This document shows, piece by piece, positions 47,161-61,846 of a stretch of 64,000 nt of DNA. The stretch is from Isoetes taiwanensis (lineage: Eukaryota; Streptophyta; Lycopodiopsida; Isoetales; Isoetaceae): NCBI GenBank assembly GCA_021234155.1, contig JAJEKV010000010.1, positions 12,296,359-12,360,358 on the forward strand. Reading direction: 5' to 3'. The position numbers and the translations under genes were made by a program. The notes under the pieces were generated by a model. The model did no database searches. It saw only the letters and a program-made list of their open reading frames with translations, and had not been told where the DNA came from. Position 1 is the stretch's first letter; every line of letters begins with the position of its first letter.

Positions 47161-47980
47161 TTTTATTTGGTCCGGGGGGGGAGGGGGGCTTCAATTTCTT
47201 GAAGATACAAAGAATAAACCTCCATTATGGTAAGGGACTCGCAAAGAACACAAAAAATGGCCGCTTATAGGCTTGTCATTCATCACAGCAACAATATACA
47301 ATGTGTTAATAGTATAGATGGGGAGCTGACCATGAAACAACGTCGAGCTACCCCATAAGGAAGAAAGTATGCACAGACAATACAGAAGGGTATTGACAGC
47401 AACTTCTCATCGGGATGAAAAACCCCGCCCTTTCGGGTTTTCGAGGAAAACCCTAATGAGAAATGGTCGCCAACAACCTTGGGTGATTGCCTAGAGAATC
47501 CAAGGAAGTGGGGCGATGGCGGACGCAAGAGGGAGTGAATCTGCGAGACAGCATAATACTTGCAAAAGACACATAGAAGGCACCCATTAATGGTTAAGGA
47601 GAACAAGAACCTGCATACGGCAATCTGCACAACAACAACCAACCCAGGAAAACCGATGTGAGAGGTCAGTAACGAGAATAAAACCAATAATATGTGGTAG
47701 AAGAGAAATAGCATCACCCGGTGGGTGGAGATAAAGAGCATCACCCCGCGGGTGGAAGAAAGAACATGATAAAACAGAAATTTGCGTCACCCTTATGGTG
47801 GAAATAAACAGCATCACCCACAGGCGGAGAAAAAAACATCACCATGCAGGTGTAAAAACATTATTATAGCAATACCCAGTGGGTGGATGACAATGGGTAG
47901 TAATAAACAGAAACACATGTGAAAAAACAATAAACAAGCTCCCAATCAGATCAAGGCGGGTAGGGAGGGAAGCAATGGGC
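47160..47980. repeat. Degenerate GCATCACCC..GGGTGGA minisatellite and poly-G/T tract
   Basis: T9 followed by a G-rich run at 47157-47188. From about 47712 to 47900 a roughly 33-bp motif (GCATCACCC.G.GGGTGGAG.A) repeats imperfectly five or six times. No gene. The open minus frames here come from the repeat. Confidence 0.7.
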
Positions 47981-47983
47981 AAG

Positions 47984-49995
47984 GAGAAATGAAATGAAAT
48001 GAAATTGTACTATTATGTCTGTGAGACTGCCAGGTCTATAAGACGTTCAAAACCAGTACGTTTGTCATGCGTAAAAAAGATCGCCTAATGCATCATCAGT
48101 AAACAATGCATTAACCCCTCCCATCTCTTCCTCATCCACTTCAATTACATCCATTATTTTTAGACGCTTCTCTCTGTAATCCAAGATGTCAATAATATAC
48201 GCTCCAATCTGAACACCTAGAAGGTCAAAGAAATTAGCAAGTGTACAAGCATGTGTACCATGTTTAATGCAAAAATCCACATATGCTGGACAATGAAGAA
48301 GCACGGAGGATCACACAGCTTGCAAGATCTAAGCTCATGTGGGATATTGCTCCACCTGCCTAGCTCAACCCCTAACCTATGCGAACTCATTCTCATTCTA
48401 CATATAGCTTGTCTGTATCTAATTGAGATATTCTCCTGGAGGTACCTGGCCCCTTTTAGCATGGGGTTGATATGATTTCTATAGAACTCCTTCTTAACTG
48501 CACCTTCCCTCCAGCATACACGTGTGACACTTCTCCTAACCCACCCCTGTATGTCATCCTTATGTATCCCCATATCATCCATGCACATCCTCCATCTGGC
48601 TAACCAGAGTTCTATGTCTGCAAACCACCACTTTGCTCATGTCTCCTCCAAAGCCAGTCGCAGAAGACTATCCTCTGGCATCATATAAATGACCTATACA
48701 TAGTGGAGAGTCCTCCAAAGTGCTTCTGCCTCTAGGGAAAATATTCCACATTCCACCAGAAGCATGTCATAAGGTGTTTGCATCTTAATGCCAAGCTCTG
48801 ATCAAAAAAATCTTTTCTGTATTTTCTCAATTTTCTTCCATTTATCTAATGTCAAACCTGGCCCCCAAACCTCGCAGCCTTACAACGCAACCGATTGCAC
48901 CAAAGCAATATACAAATCCTTCTTCATACCAAAATTCCATATATCTGCTCTCCTACATCTGCGTTGCATGGCATAAAGGGCTTTAAGCTCACCATCTGCT
49001 TTTTGCTCAGCTGCCAAGTTCCAATTTGGGCTTTTGTCTACAATTAAACCCAGATATTTATAGGTTTTTACCAATTCAACATGTTCTCCCTTGTACTGCA
49101 ATTTGACATGGTCTACCTTATTAGCCCCAAACACCACTATCTTGGTCTTAGCCATAATTACCCTTATGCTTTTCACGTTACAAAAGTGACCTAAAGCATC
49201 TAAATGTCTCTGTAAACCTGCCACACTCCTGGGCAGAAGCACAACATCATCAGCATATAATAATAACAAAAGGACATATCCTTTTAGAGTTGTTCCATCG
49301 CCACCATTTTGCGTCATCCACCCCTCTAGTTGATCTATAAAAAGCCAAAAAGCATAGGTGATAACGGGCAGCCCTGCTTCACCCCCACATTACTCTCAAC
49401 ATATTCCTCGCTGATGTACGGGAATGAGAGCCGAATTAAAACCTTATCATAGAGCTGCGCAACTGCCTGTCTATATGCCAGTGTCAAAGGCTTTCGAAAA
49501 GTCTATAAACACTGTATATAGTGGCTTCCTCTTCCCAACCACAGAATCTATCATTGCTCTCATTGTTACCAGATGGTCGATTGTGAATCTCTTAATCCTA
49601 AATCCTGCTTGCCCTTTTTCCCTCACGTTATTTGCTTCAGCCCATGCACTAATCTTAGCATTCAGAATGGTGGAAAAAAGTTTGGCATAAAAGCTACATA
49701 TCATAATCATACGAATTGTTAGGATCAGATTCATCACCTGCTTTATGAAGAGGAATGACCCTGTTAATTTGCCATGTATGTGGAAAGCCTTCTCGTAACA
49801 CAGCATTAAACAATTTTAGTAACACTTCTGCCACTTTATCCCCTGCCCATTTGAGCATTTCAGCTATAAGCCCCTCGGCATCGGCAGCCTTACCCTATTC
49901 CGTATTTGCAAACTTGACCACAATATGCCTTGTCTTTCCATTAGGTTTTCCGACCCTAAATGCTGCAAAGAAGTACAATCTAGTTGCATTTTATC
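47984..49995 (-). mobile_element. LINE copy A, 5'-truncated
   Basis: The 3' end on the minus strand is a (TTTCA)n tail at 48005-47984 after the hairpin at 48037-48024. The coding remnant upstream has RT blocks 0-7, the YADD box, and a C-terminal Cys domain, in several frames. At about 49995 the RT is joined to an unrelated-position piece of a C-terminal domain (49996-50110), and then the tail of copy B begins. Confidence 0.85.
48065..49960 (-). pseudogene. LINE ORF2 remnant (copy A)
   Basis: From 5' to 3': EMLKWAG (shifted frame near 49860), QINRVIPLHKAGDESDPNN, FYAKLFSTILNAKISAWAEA, GQAGFRIKRFTIDHLVTM, KAFDTGI, the catalytic LLLYADDVVLLPRS (YADD at 49257-49246), SYKYLG-type (KTYKYLGLIVDKSPNW), then the terminal segment MLKGARYLQENISIRYRQAI and RMRMSSHRLGVELGRWSNIP, a C..C..H zinc-like part, and LGDLFYA at the end. 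Frameshifts near 49470, 48880 and 48590. YADD is kept, but the frame is broken and the endonuclease is absent. Confidence 0.8.
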
Positions 49996-50130
49996 CACTC
50001 CAAGTTTATGGGAACTGAGCCGCATTCTGCTAATGGTGTGCCTCGTTTTCATGGGCAGCCTCTCCTTCAAATACAATGCCTTCTGCAGGGTTGGGTTCAT
50101 CATCCTTCTATGTGTGAGAGAGAAAGAGAG
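49996..50130 (-). pseudogene. Displaced LINE C-terminal fragment
   Basis: MNPTLQKALYLKERLPMKTR followed by TISRMRLSSHKLGV corresponds to a part normally located after the RT, but here it lies upstream of the copy A RT and directly after the tail of copy B. It is a small rearranged piece, either its own truncated insertion or the product of a deletion. Confidence 0.7.
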
Positions 50131-50164
50131 AGAGAAATGAAATGAAATGTTGTATTTATTACGT

Positions 50165-52322
50165 TTGCAGACCACCAGGTCCTTTATAGCACTATTGCCC
50201 TTGTTGTTTAACAGGTGTTCTCTATGGGTCAACAACTCCTTTAGGTACTTTCCAATCTGATGCCCAGGCAATTCAAAGAATTCCTGTAATGAGTTTGAAT
50301 GTATGCTATACTTATGTCGGGTCCCCTCATATGAAGGGCATCTTATGAGGGCATGTAGCTCATCCTCAACTTCTTGCATATTGCATAACATGCAAAACCT
50401 CAATTCATGAGGAATATTACTCCAACGTCCTACTTTCACCCCAAGTCTATGAGAGCTAAGCCTCATCCTGCTTATCCTTTGTCTCGTGCTTCGGGACAGA
50501 TTCTCCTGAAGGTATTTGGCTTCTTGGAGTGTAGGGTTTATATATTTTCTGTAAAACTCTTTTTTTCGTTTCCGAGACTCTCCAATTCCTTCTAATGAGA
50601 TGGTCACACACCCATCCTCTAATGTTCGATCGATTCTCTTGTAGATGTAGAATGTCTAAACCCCACTTCCTCATCCATTCCATAAGATCTGCATACCATC
50701 CTTTATTTCTGATCTCTTCCCAAGCTAATCTTGGCAAGGTCTCTTCCGTCATATCAAAACATATGTTACAAAGGTATGTAAGAGTTTTGCACAACGACTC
50801 AGCCTCTAGTGGTATCATACCACATTCCGCAAGCAACATATCATATGGGGTCTGAGCCTTAGTGCCTAGTTCCATTCTCAAGAATTTTTTTTGCACCTTC
50901 TCAATGTTCTTCCAAGAATCTGCTGATAGGCCTGGACCCCATACTTCACATCCATACAACAAAACTGTCTGCACAAGCACGCGGAATAAGGTGCGTTTCA
51001 AGCCGAAATCCCATATCTTTGCTTTCCCACTTTTACTTTGCGTGCTATATAGGGCTTTCAAGCCTCCATTCACCCTGTGCTCAATAGCAAGGTTCCAACT
51101 ATGCCCTTTGTATACATGTATCCCTAAGTATTTATATGAGGATACAATTTCCACCTTCTCCCCTCGGTAGTAGAAATTCAAATGATCCACTTTATTGGTT
51201 CCAAAAACCATCATCTTAGTCTTCGACATATTCACCCGCATACTTTTCAGGTCACAAAAGTGAGCCAATGCGTCTAAATGCTTCTGCATGGCTGCAACTG
51301 TGCGAGAGAGAAGAACCACGTCATCAGCATATAAGAGCAACAAGACCACATAGTTTGACAGTGGAGTCCCGTCCCCGCCATACTCCATTATCCAAGCCTC
51401 CAGTTGGTCTATGAATAAACCAAATAGAACTGGTGATAAGGGGCAACCTTGCTTCACCCTTGCTTTCTACTAATTCCGTGTACTTTTCAATGTAAGGGGA
51501 TGATAATTGCACTAAAACTTTCTCATAGAGTAGTTTTACTGCCTGCCTCAGCTCAATCGGTACCCTCAAGTTTTCTATCCTCTCCCATAGATGAACGCGG
51601 GATACTGTGTCGAATGCCTTGGCATAGTCTACAAAAAGGGCATAAAGTGGTTTTCTCTTCCCTTTAACTGAATCAATCATAGCGAGCAAAGTGACCAAAT
51701 GGTCTACTGTGGATTTTTTAGGCCTAAACCCTGCTTGCCCAATGGCTCTAACATTATGTGCTTCTGACCAAGCGCTATACTTATTGTTTAACATCTTGGC
51801 ATATAGGCTGCTTACCAGAATCATTCGATAATTTCATGGGTCACCCTCATCCCCGTTTTTGTAAAGGGGAATGACTCTATTTAATTGCCATGTTCGTGGG
51901 AATCCTCCATTCAAGACAGAGTTAAACAGAGACAACAACGCTACATGTACTGATTTGCCTGCCCATTTAAATATTTCTGCAACTAGCCCTATTGCATCAG
52001 CCGCTTTCCCATTGGCAAGATTACTCAGCCCCTCTCCTAAATCTTCCAATGTGAAGCCCCAAGTCGTGTTTTGCAAATGATCAATATTTCTGTTTTCATT
52101 AACATCCGACATATGGTAGAGTTTGCGTACTTGGTCGATCAATGTCTCTGGGTCCAAATGTGCCTCTTGTTGCATTTTAGGTTTAAGCTCATTCCAGAAC
52201 CGTTTGGGATTTGCTATGGTGTCCTTGATCAAATCTTGTTGTCTTTTGGGATTTGCTATGGTGTCCTTGATCAAATCTTGTTGTCTCTGATAAACATACT
52301 TTTTCTTTTTCGACTTGGTCAA
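50165..52322 (-). pseudogene. LINE ORF2, reverse transcriptase and C-terminal domain (copy B)
   Basis: Blocks from 52322: IANPKRFWNELKPKMQQEAH, GKAADAIGLVAEIFKWAG, WQLNRVIPLYKNGDEGDP; then (shifted) GQAGFRPKKSTVDHLVTLL, PLYALFVDYAKAFDTVSRVH; then (shifted) MKQGCPLSPVLFGLFIDQLE and LLLLYADDVVLLSRT (YADD 51331-51320), KYLGIHVYKGHSWNLAIEH, CEVWGPGL; then (shifted) SRMRLSSHRLGVKVGRWSNI and FCMLCNMQEVEDELHALIRC. Three shifts, but all catalytic boxes are kept. A 42-bp in-frame duplication (QQDLIKDTIANPKR twice) lies at about 52207-52291. Confidence 0.85.
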
Positions 52323-52370
52323 TGCCAGGTATTCTTTTTTGAGCCTCTGTCTAGCTGCCCCTTTTGCTTT

Positions 52371-53444
52371 TTAGTATGCTTCCCTTTTTTCTTTGCATGA
52401 TGCATCAAACCAGTCGTTGCACGGTAGCCCTTTCAGTTTTCTACATGAGACAAAATGGTCACTAGCCACACCCAATACCATATCCACCAGTTTCTCACTT
52501 AGTGCCTCACTATCCGTGGGCCAGCTTATCTCAGATGCTTTTGCTTCACATGTCTCCATGTACTTTTCCGCCTTATGATAGTTCATGCGTATCCTGGGCT
52601 TGAAGACATTGCGGTCTTGATTGTATTCAAATTTCTTTGTGTTTAACACGATTGCTAGTGGAACGTGATCTGAGATCTTCTCCATATCTTCCCCTATAGA
52701 TATATGCCCCACTTGATCCACAAACTAAGCTTTAGCAAGAACAAAGTCAACAACACTAACACTTCTGCATGTGCATTTATCTGTGCCAGGAAATAGCCGT
52801 GTACCATTATATATCAATAAGTCTAGCCCACTACACATATTGAGTACATGCTTGCCTTGAGGCGTAGGCCATCTGATTCTGTCTACAGTAGTTCTATTCC
52901 AACCCTTTTGGTACATCTATGTGTCATCAAGCATTTCAACCCACATGGGTTCCCCTTCCAAGCTGGCTAAAGCTGCTTGCTTATTAGCAATACGCCCATT
53001 AAAGTCACCTAGTAAGAGAACATCATCTAGCGACATCAAAGAAAGAGCATCTTGTTCCAAACTAAAGAAGGGGTCGTCTCTGTCTAAGTGTTTTTTATTA
53101 TACACTAGGGATTCCCTTGGAGGAAAATAACATCCTGCCACAAAAATCTTACCTTTTTGACCAGGTATTTCAACCCAGATATGTTGCTTTGAACCCACTC
53201 CTTCAACTATTTTGACCATTTTTTTCAAGTGAGATCTTACATAGCATGCTATCCCGCCATGGCCCTTTAGGCGCCAACCTTTATTATACCAGATAGAGTG
53301 TAACAAAATGAATCCATGTATGTCGGGTAAACTTTTCTCTTCATTTTCGCATGTTTCCAGAAAAAACAAGATATCTACGTTTGCAAATAAATCATCTACT
53401 ACCTCTATTTTATACTGACTAATAGAGTTAATATTCCAACACAT
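52371..53444 (-). pseudogene. LINE APE-type endonuclease (copy B)
   Basis: Frame 53444-52917 begins MCWNINSISQYKIEVVDDLF and has DILFFLETCENE, GHGGIACYVRSHLKKMV, GKIFVAGCYFPPRES and LLGDFNGRI. After a stop near 52917 the same protein continues as WNRTTVDRIRWPTPQGKHVL and SVSVVDFVLAKA, then after another stop VGHISIGEDMEKISDHVPLA. N, E, GDFN and SDH are the usual catalytic residues of apurinic-like endonucleases. Only two single-codon stops break it, so this domain is well preserved. Confidence 0.85.
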
Positions 53445-53465
53445 TATGCTGGTGGTCTCGCTTAC

Positions 53466-54310
53466 CTATGTTTCATCTTGATTCTCCACTATCACCCTGT
53501 CTCGTCTCCAAGATGCCTTTTTCCCTGCTTGCTTTGCTTCCTTGAAGATCTGCAATTGTTCCTTGTGTTCTTGAAGTTGTTTTTTGGTAAGGTCGTCATT
53601 GATCCAAATTTTTTTCCCCTTGAGCATGGTTTTCTTTTTCAATATGCTGATCTTGTCCTCTCTGGAGCTCAATTTAACAATGATGTGCATGTCTCTGTCA
53701 CTTTGCTTTCCAATCTGAAATGCATCTACAATATTGGTATCTGTCAGCTGAAGCTCGTTCGCACAAAAAACCTGGACAATGTCTCTGGTTCTCTCCCTTG
53801 CTTGTTCGGGTATGCCAATCAAGCGAATGTTCAGTGCTTTCTCTTTCTTTTCTTGTTTTTATAAAGGATGCCAATTGATTTTGAATTGTGGCGACATCCG
53901 TGTTCATGGGTCCTGTTTCTGTGTCATCAATTTCGCTATCACTGTCACTGTTCGTGAGCTCTTGTTTAAACTTTTCAAATTCGGATGTAAGCCGTTGCTT
54001 AAATTGCTCAAGCTCAGCGAACATCCTGCTTTGGCATTTCTCTAATTCGGTTTGTACATGAGCAAGCAAAAAATTCTTCAGATCACTAACCATATTTTGG
54101 ATGGAGCCCTCCATTGATGATTTCATTGAGATCGTAGAGGCCTCCATAGCTGTCCTTATCTGCAACACTGCTTCCATCAGATCCTTTTTTGTAACTCCAG
54201 CCCCTGTGGGATCGCCCTCTTCAGCTGCCACAGCAGGAGCAGCTACTGCAACAGGGCTCTCAACAGCAGTAGGTTTCGTCTTGGGCTTCTTGCCATCGTG
54301 GATGGCTGTG
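53466..54310 (-). pseudogene. LINE ORF1p (copy B)
   Basis: Upstream frame: EEGDPTGAGVTKKDLMEAVL, a coiled-coil (QTELEKCQSRMFAELEQFKQ), then TDVATIQNQLASFIKTRKER. A shift near 53830 leads to IGIPEQARERTRDIVQVFCA (RRM-like), DAFQIGKQSDRDMHIIVKLS, then IWINDDLTKKQLQEHKEQLQ and SWRRDRVIVEN. This is the coiled coil, RRM and C-terminal order of L1-type ORF1 chaperones. The likely ATG at 54299 is out of frame by one base with what follows. Confidence 0.8.
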
Positions 54311-54425
54311 CAGGGAGGCAGGGGCGAGAAACCCTACCGGAGAGGGAGGGAGGGAGGGAGGGAGGGAGGGAGAGAGAAGTGAAGTGTATTATTTCGTCTG
54401 ATGAGACCATCAGGTCTATTAGACG

Positions 54426-56619
54426 CTAAGAAAACACAGTCTCATAATCAAAAACAAATTCATGTGACAAGCCCTCACTGGGCTCATCATCAGGCTCTCT
54501 ATCCTCTCCTTCCTCAATCATATCCTTGTTAGCTTTTAGTATTGTCTCTCGCATTTGTAACATATCTAGCAAAAAACTAGCAACTCTTGTTGCTGGTAGC
54601 TCAAAGAACATTAGGAGATTAGGTACATCTACATCAAACCTGTCCCGTAGAGCTTGATAAGCTGGGCATCTCAAAATTGCGTGTTCCTCATCTTCGACCT
54701 CATTTGACCCACAAACCCTGCATACTCTGTATTCACGGGCAATCACGTACCATCTCCCAACCTCCACCTCAAGGTGGTGTGCACTCATTCTCATCCTACA
54801 TATAACGTGCCTTTTTTTTATGGAAATATTTTCATTTAGATAGCCCATTTCACGCAACAGAGGGTTCATAAACTCTCTATAATGCATCATCTTCGTGCCT
54901 GGCCTATGCCATACCCTGTTCATCACTGTTTCTCTTACCCATTCCCTAATCCTGTCTTTATTACTCCCTAGATTTTCAATGCTAAGTCCCCACTTCTTCA
55001 GTCAGACCATCCCATCCCCATACCACCCTTTTTCAAACGACTCTTTTTGTGCCAATCGCGGGTAACTGTCTTCATCTTGACTGCCTAACTTGCTCAAATA
55101 TATAAGAAATTGGCATAGGGCTTCGCATTCCAGAGGAAGCATTCCGCAATTCCCAAGGATTACTTCATATGGAGTTTGTACCTTTACGCCCTAGTTCTCG
55201 CATGTAGAAATTTCTTTTGCACTTTCTCTATTTTCTGCCATTGGTCTTGAGGCGCCCCCGCCCCCCCAAACCTCACATCCATATAGAACCACTTTGCACT
55301 GTACTAGTGTTTTGAAAAGCATCCTCTTCAAGCTAAACTTCCATATGTTTGCTTTTGCACATTTCCTCCTGCATTGCAAAGAAGGCTTTGAGCCAGCCAC
55401 TGTTTATTCTTTTTGCTCCACGGGTGATTCCACCTAAAGTGTTTGTCCACGATTAAGCCCAGGTACTTATAGGACGTCGAGATCTCAACCACGCTGCCCT
55501 TATAAGTGAACTCATAGTTCTTGTCTAGCTTTGTTCCAAATATCACCACTTTGGTCTTGCTCAGGTTTACATGTAAACCCTTGGCATCACAAAAAGAAGC
55601 CAACACATCTAGGTGCTTTTGCATCCCTTCCTTACTGCGTGCAATTAGCACAATATCATCAGCATATAGCAGCAGCTGGATAACATATCCAGCAAGTGAG
55701 GTGCCACCATCGCCTAGACTGGCAACCCATTCCTCCAGTTCATCAATAAATATCCCAAATAGAGTTGGAGATAGTGGGCAACCCTGCTTAACTCTATATT
55801 ACTATCCACTTTCTCTCTACACTCATTCACATAAGGGAAAGAAAGTTGCACCCACACCTTTTCATATAACATTTTCACCGCATCTCTATATGCATCAGGC
55901 ATATTTATTCTTTTCAGGCTGACCCACAAATTATCCCTGCACACTGTGTCAAATGCTTTGGTACAATCTATGAACGCAGCGAAAAGTGGCTTTCTTTTTC
56001 CATTGACTGAGTCTATCATAGCTCGGAAAGTGACTAATTGGTCGATGGTAGACTTTCGAGGCCTAAAACCTGCTTGCCCCTTGGCCCTGACATCATGCTG
56101 CTCAGTCCATGTGCTGATTTTGGATTCTACTATGGTGGCATAAAGCTTCGCAAAAAGATTGCAAACCATGATCATTATGTAGTTATTGGGGTCAGTTTTG
56201 TCACCTGCCTTATGAATTGGTATCACCCTGTTCATTTGCCACGTATCAGGAAAGCCATCCCTATTAACAGCATTTAGTAAATGTACTAGTGCATCCACCA
56301 TTTGTGGCCCAGCCCATTTAAGTAGCTCCGCCACCAAACCAAGGGAGTCTGGTGCCTTTCTATTTGCCAATTTTTGTAGCCCCTCCTGCACATCCACACT
56401 GGAAAAGGTGAAATCACCCCTCACTGTACCCACATTGTCGCTTATCCCCTCCACATTATATAGCTTTTTAACCTGATGCATCAGATCCTCCACTTGTAAT
56501 TGTGGTGTTTCATATTTGCCCTGCTTAAGCTTCTTCCAAAAATCAAACGGGTGAGTGAGCAAAGATTTGACCAACTCCTCCTGCTTGCGTTGCAAAAAGG
56601 CCCTTTTTTTCCTCTTCAC
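54426..56619 (-). pseudogene. LINE ORF2 reverse transcriptase and C-terminal domain (copy C)
   Basis: 56619-55714: RKQEELVKSLLTHPFDFWKK, RKAPDSLGLVAELLKWAGPQ, WQMNRVIPIHKAGDKTDPNN, GQAGFRPRKSTIDQLVTF, FAAFIDCTKAFDTVCRDNLW. Shift, then QLLLYADDIVLIARSKEG (YADD 55666-55655), TSYKYLGLIVDKHFRWNHP, CEVWG; shift, then EMGYLNENISIKKRHVICRM, HHLEVEVGRWYVIAREYRV, and CRVCGSNEVEDEEHAILRC, ending DYETVFS. The catalytic box is intact but at least four shifts are present. Confidence 0.83.
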
Positions 56620-56709
56620 TAGAGTTTTAAACTCCTTAATGAGTTGCGACCGTTCCTCCCCATATGCCAGTTTATATTGCCTTCTTTTCTCTTTACATTC
56701 CGCGTCGAA

Positions 56710-57177
56710 TCACCCATTGCAAGGGAGTCCTTTTTGCCTGCGCGCTGATGTGAAACAGCTTTTAGCAGTCTCTAGTATAAGAGACGTCAAGATAGAGCTC
56801 ATCTCATCTGCCCCATGCGGCCATTCCATATTTTCTATGCGTTTTTCAAAAGCAGAAAGATACAATTCTGCCTTCCTGTCATCAACATAAATCTTATTTC
56901 CCGAAATTTCCACCCAGATGTATTATTTAGAGTCCTTAGCCAATCTTACCATGTGAGCAAACTCTTGTCTAACGTAGCATGCAATCCCTCCATATCCATG
57001 CCTTCTCCAGCCTTTCATGTTCCAAACTGAGTGCACTATTATGAAACCTGGTATATCTGGTAATCCATTTTCCTCATGTTCCCATGTTTCTGAGAAAAAG
57101 ACCAAGTCTATAGATGCTAGAACATCACCCATTGAATCTACCTTCTCACTATTCAACTGGTTAATGTTCCATGCCAT
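56710..57177 (-). pseudogene. LINE endonuclease with internal deletion (copy C)
   Basis: MAWNINQLNSEKVDSMGDVL...IDLVFFSETWEHEE...GYGGIACYVRQEFAHMV is the first third of the endonuclease. After a stop near 56923 it reads IWVEISGNKIYVDDRKAELY, jumping straight to the linker before the RT. Compared with copy B, about 200 codons holding GDFNGR and SDH are gone, so this endonuclease is dead. Confidence 0.8.
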
Positions 57178-57198
57178 AATCCTGATGGTCTCTATTTC

Positions 57199-58568
57199 CT
57201 ATTCCTCAACATGCACTCGCCCACCTCTCCATACTGCCCTCTTATTGTTCTGCTTCGCATTTTTAAATTTCTGAATTTCAGCCTGGTGGAGCGCGTACTG
57301 TTCCTTGGTGAGATCTTCGTTGATCCAAATATTTTGCCCACTCAAAGATTTTCTTTTTTGTAGTACCTTCATCCTATCACTATGGTTAGAAAACTTGAGC
57401 ACCACATTGCGTGGTTTTGGATCTTTCATCCCAACTCTGTAAGCATCTTCAACAGCGATTCCATCCACCTGCAATGTGTTTTCAATGAAGCTAGAGACCA
57501 CCTCTTTAGTGATTTCCCCATCCTGCTCTGGGAGCCCTGCAATTCTCAGATTGAGTGCCCGTTTTTGCCTTTCTTGCTGCTCCAGAATATCTTCCATCCT
57601 GCTATTTAGTTTATTGACTACATCTTGGAAAGAGTTATGTTCATCTCCCTCGTAGTATTCATCCTTCGAGATCTCCTTATGTTTTAGTTCTGCAATCTTC
57701 TCTCGTAGCACCATGTTCTCTTGTTTCAGATCTGATAAGGTTTCAGATATTTGCCGAAGAGCACGTACCATTTCTGATTCTTTTGAGATCGCTTCCTTTC
57801 TCATATGATCCAGAGTATCCATTAGTTTCAGCATCACCATGTTGAGGTTATTTATCATGCTCAACATTTCTGGTCCAGTCTGGTTAGTTATTGAATATGG
57901 GCTGCCCTGCATCCCCTGCATATGCATGAATTGTGAGCCCTGTATTGGAACGAACCCCTGCTGCATTTCATTTGCATTGAAGCCAAGTCCATTCCCCACA
58001 GACCAGAGACCATTCCCGGGCCCTTTTTCCTGCATCAAATTTGCTACTTGCATTGTGGGCACGGTTGTTTGCCCAGTTGCTAGTATAGGATCCGGAATCA
58101 GACCTGCGGGATAGGTTTGCAACACCAGCTTGTCATGCTCTGTTATGCCAGGGATGTTTATGTCATTTTTACAAAGGAACTCTGTTATGCCAGGCACTAA
58201 CCCTTCCCCCCCGTCGATTCTTGCTGCAGATCCTCCATGCCTTCAGCCGAACCTGCCAGTCCCAAGATTTCAGATTCTACAGTGTCCGAGTCTGATGATG
58301 CCGAAGATTCCACCTCCTTTGGCTTTTTTAAATCTTTTCTATTCACTGATTTCGCACCCCCTGATGCAGACCCGGCCACATCTTTGGCTGCTGTTCCAAC
58401 CCCTGATGCAGACCCGGCCACATCCTTGGCTGTTGTATCATCATTCGATCCAGATAAAAACCCACCCCCTGGCGCAGACCCGGCCCCATCCTTGGCTGCT
58501 GTAACACCCCTCGATCCAGGTAGAGACCCAGCTCCATCGATTTTCCTTGCCCTAGTTTTCTGCGCCAT
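57199..58568 (-). pseudogene. LINE ORF1p, long and nearly intact (copy C)
   Basis: Start MAQKTRARKIDGAGSLPGSR at 58568, then an Ala/Gly/Asp repeat region (AAKDVAGSASG-like units) and an acidic stretch. At a run of seven G near 58210 the frame shifts by one base into LVPGITEFLCKNDINIPGIT. The second frame to 57199 has a Met/Gly/Gln-rich part, a coiled coil (residues about 125-220 of that frame: LRQISETLSDLKQENMVLRE), an RRM-like part (ALNLRIAGLPEQDG, VEDAYRVGMKDPKPRNVVLK) and the C-terminal part (IWINEDLTKEQYALHQAEIQ ... AVWRGGRVHVEE). Apart from the G-run the protein is intact, about 455 residues. Confidence 0.82.

Positions 58569-61846
<3,278 letters not shown>

Larger units (their letters stand above)
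50131..54372 (-). mobile_element. LINE copy B, nearly full length (about 4.2 kb)
   Basis: It contains, in order on the minus strand, a 5' (CTCC)n tract (54372-54336), ORF1, an APE-type endonuclease, RT, a C-terminal Cys domain, a 3' hairpin (50182-50169) and a TTTCA-type tail (50149-50131), followed by TCTCTCTCTTTCTCTC. It starts exactly where the tail of copy C ends. No target duplication was recognised, as expected if the target itself was a microsatellite. Confidence 0.88.
54373..58568 (-). mobile_element. LINE copy C, 5'-complete but endonuclease-deleted
   Basis: It begins with the ATG of ORF1 at 58568, directly against the TC-rich tail of copy D, so there is no visible 5' UTR. It ends with a perfect hairpin at 54417-54404 and a short diverged tail (CACTTCACTTCTCTC). 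Order: ORF1, truncated endonuclease, RT, C-terminal domain. Confidence 0.85.

Noticed and set aside
47283-47817. Hydrophobic minus-strand frames up to 153 codons
   Set aside because: They run through the degenerate GCATCACCC minisatellite and show repeat-derived sequence only.
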